Assembly (NCBI GenBank): GCA_039794245.1
Contig: JBDIVS010000002.1
Location: 124,001-188,000 of the forward strand
Reading direction: 5' to 3'
From: DAITQM01 sp039794245
GTDB taxonomy: Bacteria; Pseudomonadota; Gammaproteobacteria; Xanthomonadales; Wenzhouxiangellaceae
DNA length: 64,000 nt
The notes under the pieces are model-generated. The model worked only from the letters and a program-made list of their open reading frames with translations. It was not told the origin of the DNA and did not search any database. The position numbers were made by a program, and so were the translations under genes. Positions within the stretch are counted from its first letter, which is position 1; each line of letters begins with the position of its first letter. Below, piece by piece: positions 37,254-48,164 of the stretch.

Positions 37254-38525
37254 TCAGCCTTTCCACGGCGGCAGCAGAGGTTTGACCTTCCGGCCCTTGA
37301 CCGTGACGTAATCGGGCAGGCCGTCGGGGGTATAGGGCGGATAGTCCTCGCCGGCGATCAGCGGCGCCAGATACCGCCGGCACGCCGGGGTGATGCCAAA
37401 GCCGTCGCGGCTGATGTACGAGGCCGGCAGCTTCTTTTCGCGGTTGGCGATGCGGCGAAGCGGCGCCGGTTCGACCTGCCAGCGATACGGCTCATCGGCC
37501 AGGCGCTTGATCACCGGCATCACCGCCGTCTGCCCGGCCAGAGCGTATTCCACCGCCGCTTCGCCGACGGCCCGGGCCTGTTCGACATCGACCCGGGAGG
37601 CGAGGTGGCGGGCCGAGCGCTGCAGATAATCGGCCACCGCCCAGTGGTACTTGTAGCCGAGCCGGTCCTTGATCAGCGAGGCGATGTGCGGCCCGACGCC
37701 GCCGAGCTGGGCATGGCCGAACGCATCGCGGCTGCCGGCCTCGGAAAGAAACCGGCCGTCGCGGTCCTTGACGCCTTCCGAAACGACGATCGTGCAATAA
37801 TTGAAACGCTCGACCGAATCTTTGACTTTGGCCAGAAAACCCGCCTCGTCGAAGGCGATCTCGGGGAACAGAATGACGTGCGGCGGGTCGCCGTCACGGC
37901 GCCGGGTCAGGCCGGCGGCGGCGGCGATCCAGCCGGCGTGGCGGCCCATCACCTCCAGCACGAACACCTTGGTCGAGGTCGAAGCCATCGACTTGACATC
38001 GAGGCTCGCCTCAAGCGTCGCGACTGCGACGTATTTGGCAACCGTCGGAAATCCGGGGCTGACGTCGGTGAGCGGCAGATCGTTGTCGATGGTTTTGGGC
38101 ACGCCGATGCAACACAAGGGATAGCCGGCTTCAGCCGCGAAGGTTGCGATCTTGTCCACCGTATCAGTCGAATCGCCGCCGCCGTTGTACAGAAAATACG
38201 CGATCTCGTGCGCTGCGAAGACCGCGATCAGGCGTTCGTATTCGGCCGGCGCGGTGCGGAAATCCTTCAATTTATAGCGGCACGAGCCGAATGCACCGCC
38301 GGGGGTATGGTTGAGCGCGGCGACCGCTTTGTCGCTGAGCTGCGAGGTATCGACCAGTTCTTCGTGAAGTGCCCCGAGAATGCCGTTGGTCGCGGCATAG
38401 ACTTTCCCGATGCGATCGGGGTGGCGCCGCGCAGTCTCGATCACCGCCCCGGCGGTGGCGTTGATGACCGGCGTCACGCCGCCGGACTGGGCGTAGAGCA
38501 GGTTGCCCTGAAGTCGCTTTTTCAT
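37254..38525 (-). CDS. pfp: Pyrophosphate-dependent 6-phosphofructokinase
   Basis: Reversible glycolytic enzyme using PPi instead of ATP to phosphorylate fructose 6-phosphate. Of 423 residues, the phosphate-binding start is YAQSGGVTPVINA, the phosphoryl-donor motif is NGGGDSTDTV (Asp in place of the ATP-type Gly), and catalysis is at PKTIDNDLPLTD. EVMGRHAGWIAAAAGL and a substrate region FGHAQLGGVGP follow. PPi-PFK in Gammaproteobacteria is typical of methylotrophs and some chemolithoautotrophs, saving ATP and running in both directions. It is divergent from adk. Confidence 0.93.
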   Translation of the reverse strand: MKKRLQGNLLYAQSGGVTPVINATAGAVIETARRHPDRIGKVYAATNGILGALHEELVDTSQLSDKAVAALNHTPGGAFGSCRYKLKDFRTAPAEYERLIAVFAAHEIAYFLYNGGGDSTDTVDKIATFAAEAGYPLCCIGVPKTIDNDLPLTDVSPGFPTVAKYVAVATLEASLDVKSMASTSTKVFVLEVMGRHAGWIAAAAGLTRRRDGDPPHVILFPEIAFDEAGFLAKVKDSVERFNYCTIVVSEGVKDRDGRFLSEAGSRDAFGHAQLGGVGPHIASLIKDRLGYKYHWAVADYLQRSARHLASRVDVEQARAVGEAAVEYALAGQTAVMPVIKRLADEPYRWQVEPAPLRRIANREKKLPASYISRDGFGITPACRRYLAPLIAGEDYPPYTPDGLPDYVTVKGRKVKPLLPPWKG

Positions 38526-38554
38526 ACCGATTCTCTCCGCGCCGGGGACGGGGT

Positions 38555-38583
38555 TTGACTTGTCGTCCGGTAACAGGTAGCGT
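38555..38583 (+). promoter_or_regulatory. Possible sigma-70 promoter for adk
   Basis: TTGACT (38555-38560) and TAGCGT (38578-38583) are separated by 17 bp, 35 bases before the adk ATG. The -10 match is weak. Confidence 0.35.
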
Positions 38584-38618
38584 AGTCATCTTTGTTAGGT
38601 CGCGGAGAATTCTAACCG

Positions 38619-39194
38619 ATGCGTATCGTCCTACTCGGTGCGCCGGGTTCGGGCAAGGGCACGCAGGCGGCGCTTTTGCGCCGGGCGCTGTCGCTGCCGC
38701 ATATCTCGACTGGCGTCCTGCTGCGCGAGGCCGTCAGTGCCGGCACGGCGCACGGCCGCCAGGCCGAGGCGTTGATGAACCGCGGCGAACTGGTGCCCGA
38801 CGACCTGATCCTGGAACTGCTCGCCGAACGCCTCGCCGCCGCCGACACCCGCTGCGGTTTTATCCTCGATGGCTACCCGCGCAACCTGGCCCAGGCCGAG
38901 GCCCTCGATGTCATGCTCGCCGGCCGCGGCACCCCGGTCGAGCATGCCTTGCAGATCGACGTCACCGACCAGCAGATCATCGAACGCCTCACCCACCGCG
39001 CCACCACCGAGGGGCGCAGCGACGACGATCCGGATGTCGTCCGCAAGCGGCTCGAAGTCTATGCCGCGCAGACCGCGCCGGTCGTCGATTACTATTCCCA
39101 CCAGCACAAGCTCCAGCGCATCGACGGCAGCGGCGAGATCGGCGATATCCACCGGCGCATCATCGCGGCGCTGGGCGCCGGCACCCAATGCTGA
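38619..39194 (+). CDS. adk: Adenylate kinase, short form
   Basis: Interconverts AMP + ATP with 2 ADP. The 191 residues carry the P-loop LLGAPGSGKGTQA at the N-terminus, the AMP-binding STGVLLREA and the DGYPRN motif near residue 86. The LID is the short type: TEGRSDDDPDVVRKRLEVY without zinc cysteines or a long insert. CGGAG before the ATG supports the start. It lies divergent from pfp, consistent with an energy-metabolism locus handling adenylates and PPi. Confidence 0.94.
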   Translation: MRIVLLGAPGSGKGTQAALLRRALSLPHISTGVLLREAVSAGTAHGRQAEALMNRGELVPDDLILELLAERLAAADTRCGFILDGYPRNLAQAEALDVMLAGRGTPVEHALQIDVTDQQIIERLTHRATTEGRSDDDPDVVRKRLEVYAAQTAPVVDYYSHQHKLQRIDGSGEIGDIHRRIIAALGAGTQC

Positions 39195-39208
39195 GTCCGG
39201 TTCGGCCC

Positions 39209-39469
39209 TTATCGTGCCGCTTGGGCTTTTTCGATCACCAACTCGAACACACCGCCTGCGGCCCGCTCGGCCCGCAGACAGTGGCCGCTGCGCAGGCAAT
39301 AAACTTCGAGGTCATAGGGCGCATGCGGATCGTCGGCATACACTTTGAGACATTCTCCCGGCGCCAGCCGGGCGATCCCCTGCCGGACCAGAAGCAGCGG
39401 CCGGGGACAGCGCAGGCCGCGGGCATCGATCGTCAATGCCGCCGCACCGCTGCCACGCTCCGCGGTCAT
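39209..39469 (-). CDS. TusA family sulfurtransferase-like protein
   Basis: Small sulfur carrier of 86 residues with the TusA fold. The conserved start of the domain is LTIDARGLRCPRPLLLVRQGI, whose Cys in CPRP carries the persulfide. The middle ECLKVYADDPHAPYDLEVYCLRSGH matches the family. Partners could be tRNA thiolation or sulfur-oxidation enzymes; none is adjacent. The ATG at 39469 is preferred because upstream residues are not family-like. Convergent with adk. Confidence 0.86.
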   Translation of the reverse strand: MTAERGSGAAALTIDARGLRCPRPLLLVRQGIARLAPGECLKVYADDPHAPYDLEVYCLRSGHCLRAERAAGGVFELVIEKAQAAR

Positions 39470-39529
39470 CTCGGGCGGGCGGTGCGCGCGGCGCCGGACA
39501 GGCGTTCGCCGCACGTGGTCTGAACTGCG

Positions 39530-40054
39530 ATGTCGAGCTGGTTTGCCAATGTGATCGGCCTTTGTCTGTTCCGGCGCGGTCCCGAGGATATGCCGGCGGC
39601 CCAAGGGGCGTTGATGATCGCCGCCGGCGCCTACATCGGGGTCACATTTTACGCCCTCGCCGGCGCGCTGCCAGCCGGGCAGGTGGTCCTCCCGGCCGCG
39701 TTGCAAGTCATGGTGCCGATCGCCGCGACTGCCCTGTTGCTCAACCTCACAGGCCATCGCGCCCGGATTATGCAAACGCTGACCGCGCTGTTTTCGACCG
39801 GGGTCGTCTTCGCGCTCGCCGGCCGCCTGCCGGGCCTGATCGCGCCTGAGCTTTCCCTGTACGAGATCGGCTTGAAAGCACCGCCGCCGGCCGTTGCGTG
39901 GTTTCTGCTCGGTCTCGGCCTGTGGTCGTTTCTGGTCGATGTGCGGATTTATCGCCGGGCCCTGGACCGTGGACCGGGCGCCGGGTTGCTCGCCGCGGTG
40001 GCCGTCTCATTGTTGCAGTTCGCCGCGCTCGCGCCGTGGGTCGCCCCGCGATGA
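39530..40054 (+). CDS. Membrane protein of unknown function
   Basis: Not assigned to a function. The 174 residues form about four to five hydrophobic helices, including ALMIAAGAYIGVTFYALAGA, VMVPIAATALLLNLTG, VVFALAGRLPGLI and LLGLGLWSFLVDVRIYRRAL, a layout resembling small Yip1-like or DUF membrane families. Its stop overlaps the mpl start by four bases (ATGA), so it is co-translated with the peptidoglycan-recycling ligase. A role linked to the envelope is possible by context only. Confidence 0.6.
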   Translation: MSSWFANVIGLCLFRRGPEDMPAAQGALMIAAGAYIGVTFYALAGALPAGQVVLPAALQVMVPIAATALLLNLTGHRARIMQTLTALFSTGVVFALAGRLPGLIAPELSLYEIGLKAPPPAVAWFLLGLGLWSFLVDVRIYRRALDRGPGAGLLAAVAVSLLQFAALAPWVAPR

Positions 40055-41427
40055 AGCTGCACATTCTGGGCATCTGCGGCACGTTCATGGGCGGGCTGGC
40101 GGCGCTCGCCCGCGAGGCCGGGCACGAAGTCGAAGGCAGCGACGCGGGGGTCTATCCACCGATGAGCGAGCAACTTGCCGCGCTCGGCATCCCCCTGCAC
40201 GAGGGGTACGACGCCGGAGTCTTCGACGCCGTGCCTGGGTGCGTCATCGTCGGCAACGCACTGGCGCGCGGCAACCCGGCGGTCGAAGCGCTGCTCGACC
40301 GCGGCCTGGATTACACCTCCGGGGCCCAGTGGCTTGCCGAAAACGTGCTCCGCGGCCGGACCGTGATCGCCGTCGCCGGCACCCACGGCAAGACGACAAC
40401 GAGCGCGATGCTGGCCTGGATTCTCGACCGCGCCGGGCTCGAACCGGGCTTTCTGATCGGCGGCGTGCCACTCGATTTTCCGTGCTCGGCGCGCACCGGG
40501 CGCGGCCCGTTCGTCGTCGAAGCCGACGAGTACGACACCGCCTTTTTCGACAAACGCGCCAAGTTCGTCCATTACCGGCCCCAGATCGCGGTGCTGAACA
40601 ATCTTGAGTTCGATCATGCCGATATCTACCCCGATCTTGCAGCGATCCAGACGCAATTCCACCATTTGATCCGCACCGTGCCGGCTTCCGGGGCGCTCCT
40701 GGTCCACGCCCCCGAGGCGGCGCTCGACGCGGTGCTGGCGCGCGGCGTATGGACCCCGGTCACGCGCTTCGGTGCGGCGCCGGAGTGCGAATGGCGCGTC
40801 GGCCTCGAAACACCCGACGGCCGGACGCTGACGTTCCACCACCACGCCATGGCGCTCGGCCGGCTCGAATGGCAGCACTGTGGCCGGCACAACGCCGAAA
40901 ACGCACTCGCGGCACTGGCGGCGGCTGCGGCCCTCGGTGTCGATCCTAAGCGGGCGATCGCCGCGCTGGCTTCCTTTCGCGGCGTCAAACGCCGGCTGGA
41001 GCTGGTCGGCGAGGCGGACGGCATCCGGATTTACGACGATTTCGCCCACCATCCGACAGCGATCGCAGCAACGCTCGAGGCGCTAAGCCGTGCCACCGGC
41101 GGTGCCCGGATCATCGCCGTCGTCGAACTGGCGAGCCGGACGATGCGCTCAGGCACACACCGCGATCACCTGGCACCGGCGCTGGCCGCCGCCCGGAAGG
41201 TACTGTTTTACACCCCCCGGGCACTCGATTTCGACCCCGGCCCGGTCATCGAACGCCTGTCGCCGCGGGCGATGCTTTACACTGCACCGGATGCTTTGCT
41301 AGGCGCATTGATCGAGATGGTGACCAGCGGCGATCAGGTGGTCTTTCTCAGTAACGCCGGTGCCGGCGCCATCGCGGCCCGGCTCCGGGCGGCGCTTGCC
41401 GAACGCAATGCGCGGCAGGCCGTCTGA
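40051..41427 (+). CDS. mpl: UDP-MurNAc:L-Ala-D-Glu-meso-DAP tripeptide ligase
   Basis: Recycles murein tripeptide by ligating it to UDP-MurNAc; cytosolic. The 458 residues start KLHILGICGTFMGGLAALA (the Mpl version of the UDP-binding GxGG motif). The ATP loop is VAGTHGKTTTSAMLAW near residue 107. VEADEYDTAFFDKRAKF and LEFDHADIY are Mpl hallmarks, and YDDFAHHPTAI near 330 is the C-terminal domain motif. It overlaps the upstream membrane protein by 4 bp. Confidence 0.95.
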   Translation: MKLHILGICGTFMGGLAALAREAGHEVEGSDAGVYPPMSEQLAALGIPLHEGYDAGVFDAVPGCVIVGNALARGNPAVEALLDRGLDYTSGAQWLAENVLRGRTVIAVAGTHGKTTTSAMLAWILDRAGLEPGFLIGGVPLDFPCSARTGRGPFVVEADEYDTAFFDKRAKFVHYRPQIAVLNNLEFDHADIYPDLAAIQTQFHHLIRTVPASGALLVHAPEAALDAVLARGVWTPVTRFGAAPECEWRVGLETPDGRTLTFHHHAMALGRLEWQHCGRHNAENALAALAAAAALGVDPKRAIAALASFRGVKRRLELVGEADGIRIYDDFAHHPTAIAATLEALSRATGGARIIAVVELASRTMRSGTHRDHLAPALAAARKVLFYTPRALDFDPGPVIERLSPRAMLYTAPDALLGALIEMVTSGDQVVFLSNAGAGAIAARLRAALAERNARQAV

Positions 41428-41442
41428 CGGCATCAAACCCCG

Positions 41443-42039
41443 ATGAACGAACTGCCGCTCTTTCCGCTGCGCACGGTGATGTTCCCGCGCGGCCAGTTGT
41501 CGCTGAAAGTCTTCGAGCAACGCTACCTCGACCTGGTGCGCGACTGCGTCCGCGACGACGGGCGCTTCGGCGTCTCCCTGGTCACCACCGAGGGTGACGG
41601 TCCGGTCGGCATGGCGGCCTGCGGCACCAGCGCTCGGATTTCGGACTGGTTCACGCGCGACGACGGCCTGCTCGGCATCGTCGCCACCGGCGAGCAGCGC
41701 TACCGCCTGGAACGCACCTGGACGCAACCGAACGGCCTGTTGTGCGCCAGGGTTGAATGGCTCGAGGAAACCCCGCGGCCGGTGCCGCCCGATTGCTCGG
41801 TGCTAGTGACGCTGCTCAGGCAGATCATCGACCAGATCGAAATCGAGATTCCCGGGATCGAGGAACGCGATTTCGACGACGCCTCGTTCGTCGCCCACCG
41901 CCTGGCCGAACTGTTGCCGCTGGAGTTGATGGAACGCCAGTCGGTACTAGAAATCGACGATCCCGAAAGCCGCCTGCGCGAAGTGTTCCTGTTGCTGCGC
42001 CAGGTTCAGGAGCGGCAACGCAGCGAAGAAAACGAATAA
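41443..42039 (+). CDS. LON peptidase N-terminal (substrate-binding) domain protein
   Basis: Stand-alone LON-N domain protein of 198 residues without the ATPase or protease domains of Lon. The start is typical: MNELPLFPLRTVMFPRGQLSLKVFEQRYLDL is represented by LPLFPLRTVMFPRG and VFEQRYLDL. FGVSLVTTEG and AELLPLELMERQSVLE are also conserved. Such proteins are common in Proteobacteria; their role is unproven, probably substrate or partner binding. It follows mpl by 15 bp and is probably in the same operon. Confidence 0.9.
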   Translation: MNELPLFPLRTVMFPRGQLSLKVFEQRYLDLVRDCVRDDGRFGVSLVTTEGDGPVGMAACGTSARISDWFTRDDGLLGIVATGEQRYRLERTWTQPNGLLCARVEWLEETPRPVPPDCSVLVTLLRQIIDQIEIEIPGIEERDFDDASFVAHRLAELLPLELMERQSVLEIDDPESRLREVFLLLRQVQERQRSEENE

Positions 42040-42058
42040 TCCGCACCGCCCCGAATGC

Positions 42059-44086
42059 ATGACCACCCTGTCCCTGCCTGCCCTCTGGTGGCTCACCGCG
42101 GCCACCCCGCAACCTGTTGTGCTGCCGGCGATCGAAGTCGGGATTCGCACACTCAACGCGGCCGAAGCCGGCGCCGCGTCGCTCGATTCGTCCCTGATCG
42201 CCCGCCGCGCGCCGCGCCACCCGCAGGAGTTGTTCAGTGACGTACCCGGTGTCTGGATCAGTCGCGGCAGCGGCCAGGAACACCTGACCGCGATCCGCTC
42301 GCCGGTCCTCACCGGGCCGGGCGCCTGCGGTGCGTTTTTGATCCTCGAAGACCATATCCCGATCCGCCCGGCGGGTTTTTGCAACGTCAACGAATTGTTC
42401 GAGGTCAACCTCGCGCAGGCTGAAAGGATCGACGTGCTGCGCGGTCCGGGGCTCGCCAGCCATGGCGCCAACGGCCTGCACGGCGTGATCGATGTCGCCT
42501 CGCCGGCGCCGGGCGCGACGACCCTCGCCGCTGAAGCCGGCAGCAACGATTTCGTCCGCGGCTCGGGAACCCTGGCAGGCAGCGCCTTCGGCCTGGCCGC
42601 AAGTTATACCGACAGCAACAGCTTCCGTGTGGACGAAGGCTACCAGCAGGGTTTCGCCAGCGCCCGATACCGGCGTGCCGGCGAGCGCCTCGCATTCACC
42701 GGAACGCTCGCCCTGGCCGACCTCGACCAGCAGACCGCCGGCTTCATCACCGGCTTCGACGCCTTTCGCGATACTGATCTCCGGCGCAGCAATTCCAACC
42801 CCGAGGCCTTCCGCAACGCCCACGCGGCGCGCGCCGCGGGCCATTTCGAGTGGCTCGACGACGGTGGCGGCGCCTGGCGCGTGAGCCCTTATCTTCGGCA
42901 AAGCGAAATGCGTTTTTTGCAGCATTTTTTGCCCGGCAAGCCGCTGGAACGCAACCGCCAGACGAGCGGTGGTGTGCAGATGGCGCTCAGCGGCGGCCGG
43001 CTCGGCGACGGCGTCACGCTGGGTCTCGACGCCGAAACCTTCCACGGCGAACTCGTCGAGTTCCAGGCGCACGAAGTCGAGGACGGCAGCGCCTTTCTGA
43101 TCGCCACCCGGCCGCCCGGACTGCACTACGACTATGCCGTCAATGGCGTGATGTCGGCGCTGTGGGGACGGTACCTGTGGCAGGGTGAAAGCGGCCTGGA
43201 ACTCGACATCGCCCTGCGCGGCGAATATCTGTTTTACAACTACAACAACCGCATGCTCGACGGCAACACGCGCGACGACGGCACGCCGTGCGACTTCGGC
43301 GGCTGCCTGTTCAGCCGCCCGGCCGATCGCCATGACGATTATTTCAATCTCGCGCCATCGCTGACACTCGCCGGCCCAGCGGCCGGCGCCGGCCGCTGGC
43401 AATTGCGCCTGGCGCGCGGTTTCCGGCCGCCGCAGGCCACCGAGCTGTATCGCCTGCAAAGCGGCCAGGACATCGCCGATCTGCAAAGCGAAAAGCTCGA
43501 CAGCGTCTCGCTCGGCCTGACGCGCCGCGCACCCTCGTGGTTCTATGAGCTGACCGGCTTCTTTCAGGTCAAGCGCAATGTGATCTTGCGCGACGCCGGC
43601 GGTTTCAATATCAGCGACGGCAGAACCCGCCACCTCGGGCTCGAATGGGCGCTCGGCACCGAACTCGGCGCCGGCTTCGCGCTCAGCACCGCCGGTACTT
43701 ACGCTCTACACCGTTACCGCTTCGACCACCTGGCCGGCGGCGGCGAAATCATCCGCCGCGGCAACGATGTCGATACCGCACCGCGGCGGCTGTTCAGCGC
43801 CGCGCTCACCTGGCGGCAGTACGGCATCGACAGCGCCCTGCGCCTCGAACACCTCGGCGATTATTTCCTCGACGCCGCCAACAGCGCGCGTTACGCCGGC
43901 CATACTTTGCTTCATCTCGAAGCGGCAGCCGAATTCGGCGGCGGCTGGCATGGCGGATTGAGGCTGCGTAACCTGTTCGGCGAACGCTTCGCCGAGCGCG
44001 CCGATTTCACCTTCGACGAATTCCGCTACTTCCCCGGCGCAGGCCGGACCTTCTTCGCCACCTTGGGCTGGCGCGCCGGCGGCTGA
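42059..44086 (+). CDS. TonB-dependent outer-membrane receptor
   Basis: Outer-membrane channel for a metal chelate, cobalamin or other scarce nutrient, powered by TonB. Of 675 residues, the plug domain is residues 40-160: HPQELFSDVPGVWISRGSG, HLTAIRSPVLTGPGACGAF and AERIDVLRGPGLASHGANG. A 22-strand barrel with aromatic strand ends follows, closing with TFFATLGWRAGG. GPGACGAFLILED and FCNVNELFEVN are used by TonB receptors of unknown ligand. The N-terminal signal is short and the TonB box is not obvious, so the start may be elsewhere. It lies 19 bp after the LON-N gene. Confidence 0.87.
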   Translation: MTTLSLPALWWLTAATPQPVVLPAIEVGIRTLNAAEAGAASLDSSLIARRAPRHPQELFSDVPGVWISRGSGQEHLTAIRSPVLTGPGACGAFLILEDHIPIRPAGFCNVNELFEVNLAQAERIDVLRGPGLASHGANGLHGVIDVASPAPGATTLAAEAGSNDFVRGSGTLAGSAFGLAASYTDSNSFRVDEGYQQGFASARYRRAGERLAFTGTLALADLDQQTAGFITGFDAFRDTDLRRSNSNPEAFRNAHAARAAGHFEWLDDGGGAWRVSPYLRQSEMRFLQHFLPGKPLERNRQTSGGVQMALSGGRLGDGVTLGLDAETFHGELVEFQAHEVEDGSAFLIATRPPGLHYDYAVNGVMSALWGRYLWQGESGLELDIALRGEYLFYNYNNRMLDGNTRDDGTPCDFGGCLFSRPADRHDDYFNLAPSLTLAGPAAGAGRWQLRLARGFRPPQATELYRLQSGQDIADLQSEKLDSVSLGLTRRAPSWFYELTGFFQVKRNVILRDAGGFNISDGRTRHLGLEWALGTELGAGFALSTAGTYALHRYRFDHLAGGGEIIRRGNDVDTAPRRLFSAALTWRQYGIDSALRLEHLGDYFLDAANSARYAGHTLLHLEAAAEFGGGWHGGLRLRNLFGERFAERADFTFDEFRYFPGAGRTFFATLGWRAGG

Positions 44087-44147
44087 ATGAAAACGGCCGA
44101 AATCGCCTAAAAAACAACCGTTGACGGTCGAGTGACTGCCCCGCGTT

Positions 44148-45053
44148 CTATTTTTTCAACAATTCCCCGGCGACCGCCGCGATCAGTTCGGCAATCTTGA
44201 CGAGCAACGGTTCGAGCACCGAACCCTGGCGCCGGACCAGGGCGATCTGGCGGTGCGGCGGCGGCCGGGTAAAGTTGAGCAGGCTGAGCGACGGGTCCGC
44301 ATGGTCGCCGGCGATGGCCAGCTCCGGTAACAGAGTCATGCCGCTGCCGGCGACGACCATCTGGCGCAGCGTTTCGAGACTCGTGGCGCGGAAATCCTCG
44401 TGCTCGGCGGCGCCGGCCAGTTCGCACACCTCGAGCGCGTGATCGCGCAGGCAATGCCCCTCCTCGAGCAGCAGCAGGCGTTCGCCGGCCAGCTCGCTGA
44501 CCGCCACCCGGCGCCGCTGGGCCAGCCGATGGCCGGCCGGCACGGCGAGCCGGAAGGGCTCGGTGAACAGTGCCGTCGCACACAACCCCGGAACATTGAC
44601 CGGCAGGGCGAGTAAACCGGCATCGAGCCGGCCGTCTTTCAACCGGGCGATGATCTCCGCGGTTTTCTCTTCGTAAAGCATCAGTTCCAGGTGCGGAAAC
44701 TGGCGGTGCAACAGCGGCACGATGTGCGGCAACAGGTACGGGCCGAGCGTCGGAAACTGGCCGAGGCGCAGCATGCCGGCTTCCGGGTCGCCGCTGGCGC
44801 GGGCGATCCGCCGGATCTGCTCGACCTCATCGAGAATGTGCCGGGCCCGCTCGGCGATCGCCGCACCGGCGGCGGTGACCAAAAGCCGGCGCGGTCCGCG
44901 TTCGAACAGCACCACCCCGAGTTCGTCTTCCAGCTTTTTGATCTGCGCCGACAACGTCGGCTGGCTGACAAAGCAAACCCTGGCCGCGCGGCCGAAATGG
45001 CGGTGTTCGGCGAGCGCGGTGAGATAGCGCAGATCGCGAAGGTTCATCGGCAA
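44148..45053 (-). CDS. oxyR: Hydrogen-peroxide sensor regulator OxyR
   Basis: LysR-type transcription activator that forms a disulfide on peroxide exposure. The 301 residues begin with the winged helix (MNLRDLRYLTALAEHRHFGRA; SQPTLSAQIKKLEDELGV). Both redox cysteines are present in EEGHCLRDHALEVCE, spaced as in E. coli Cys199/Cys208. The effector domain ends with LTLLPELA-type sequence (SGMTLLPELAIAG). It is divergent from an AhpC-type peroxiredoxin and exported KatG, its expected targets, and a four-part OxyR-like site lies in the shared gap. Confidence 0.94.
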   Translation of the reverse strand: MPMNLRDLRYLTALAEHRHFGRAARVCFVSQPTLSAQIKKLEDELGVVLFERGPRRLLVTAAGAAIAERARHILDEVEQIRRIARASGDPEAGMLRLGQFPTLGPYLLPHIVPLLHRQFPHLELMLYEEKTAEIIARLKDGRLDAGLLALPVNVPGLCATALFTEPFRLAVPAGHRLAQRRRVAVSELAGERLLLLEEGHCLRDHALEVCELAGAAEHEDFRATSLETLRQMVVAGSGMTLLPELAIAGDHADPSLSLLNFTRPPPHRQIALVRRQGSVLEPLLVKIAELIAAVAGELLKK

Positions 45054-45074
45054 GGCTCCAGTGTCAGGAAGGCG

Positions 45075-45111
45075 ATAGAACTAGCCTATCGAATCCATAA
45101 AAACAATTCAT
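45075..45111. promoter_or_regulatory. OxyR operator-like tetrad
   Basis: ATAG (45075-45078), CTAT (45086-45089), ATAA (45097-45100) and TCAT (45108-45111) are each separated by exactly 7 bases. This fits the ATAG-N7-CTAT-N7-ATAG-N7-CTAT pattern of OxyR at 13 of 16 positions. It lies just upstream of a possible promoter (TTTACA 45112-45117, 17 bp, CAATAT 45135-45140) for the peroxiredoxin gene, the right place for activation and for oxyR autorepression. Confidence 0.75.
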
Positions 45112-45171
45112 TTTACAAACAACCCGGCAAAGCGCAATATCGTGTTCACATTCACCCATGGAGATCCACTC

Positions 45172-45711
45172 ATGCTCACCGTCGGCCAACGTTTTCCCGC
45201 CTTCAAAGTCAAGGCCACCGTCGCCAACGATCTGGACCGCGCTTTTATCGAAATCGACAACGAGTCCCACCCCGGCCAATGGCGCATCTTTTTCTTCTAT
45301 CCCAAGGATTTCACCTTCGTCTGCCCTACCGAAATCGCCGGCTTCGCCCGTCTCAACGGCGAATTCCAAAAACGCGGCGCGCAGATTCTCGGCGCCAGCA
45401 TCGACAGTGAATTTGTCCACCTCGCCTGGCGGCGCGACCACGACGACCTGAAACACCTGCCGTTCCCGCTCATCGCCGACGTCAAGCGCGAGCTGTCGGC
45501 CTCGCTCGGCATCCTGGACCCCGAAGAAGGCGTCGCCCTGCGCGCCACGTTCATCGTCGATCCGGCCGGCGTCATCCGCTTCGTTTACGTCACTGACGGC
45601 AGCGTCGGGCGCCGCCCCGAGGAAGTGCTACGCGTCCTCGACGCGCTGCAATCCGGCGGCCTTTGCCCGTGCAACTGGCAGAGCGGCGAAGCCACGCTGC
45701 AAGCGGCTTGA
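45172..45711 (+). CDS. AhpC/TSA-type peroxiredoxin
   Basis: Reduces hydrogen and organic peroxides; cytosolic. The 179 residues carry the peroxidatic cysteine in PKDFTFVCPTEIAGFA near residue 47 and the resolving cysteine in the C-terminal GGLCPCNWQ. RATFIVDPAGVIRFV is conserved. The ATG at 45172 has GGAG at 45160-45163; an upstream in-frame codon at 45142 lies within the promoter region. The OxyR-like site about 60 bp upstream and katG 49 bp downstream make this the head of a peroxide-stress operon. No AhpF is adjacent, so the reductant may be thioredoxin or AhpD. Confidence 0.92.
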   Translation: MLTVGQRFPAFKVKATVANDLDRAFIEIDNESHPGQWRIFFFYPKDFTFVCPTEIAGFARLNGEFQKRGAQILGASIDSEFVHLAWRRDHDDLKHLPFPLIADVKRELSASLGILDPEEGVALRATFIVDPAGVIRFVYVTDGSVGRRPEEVLRVLDALQSGGLCPCNWQSGEATLQAA

Positions 45712-45760
45712 GTGCAACACAACCGGTTTCCGACTTCACCCATCATCAGGAGACATTCCG

Positions 45761-47980
<2,220 letters not shown>

Positions 47981-48009
47981 GTCTCGATACGTCACGTAAT
48001 TTCCTGACC

Positions 48010-48041
48010 CGGCGGCCTGCTTGATCGCAAGCAGGCCGCCG
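48010..48041 (+). terminator. Hairpin downstream of katG
   Basis: A perfect 14-bp stem (CGGCGGCCTGCTTG / CAAGCAGGCCGCCG) with the loop ATCG, 30 bases after the katG stop. There is no T-run, but strength and place suggest termination or mRNA protection. Confidence 0.55.
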
Positions 48042-48092
48042 CGGCATAATCCACCCCGCGGCTGCAATCCGGGTTGCTTCCCCGGCAAAACA

Positions 48093-48163
48093 TCAACCCA
48101 ACAGTTGCATAAATTTTGCTCGAATTTATATATTTCTTCATTAAATCAATAAGTTACGAGAAT
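48093..48163 (+). mobile_element. Left-end fragment of the TTAA MITE-like element
   Basis: 71 bp match 20211-20281 of the full element at 68 positions, including the complete left inverted repeat (here TCAACCCAAC). The match stops at GAGAAT, and hydrogenase coding sequence begins within two bases. The right half of the element is missing. Confidence 0.75.
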
Positions 48164-48164
48164 T

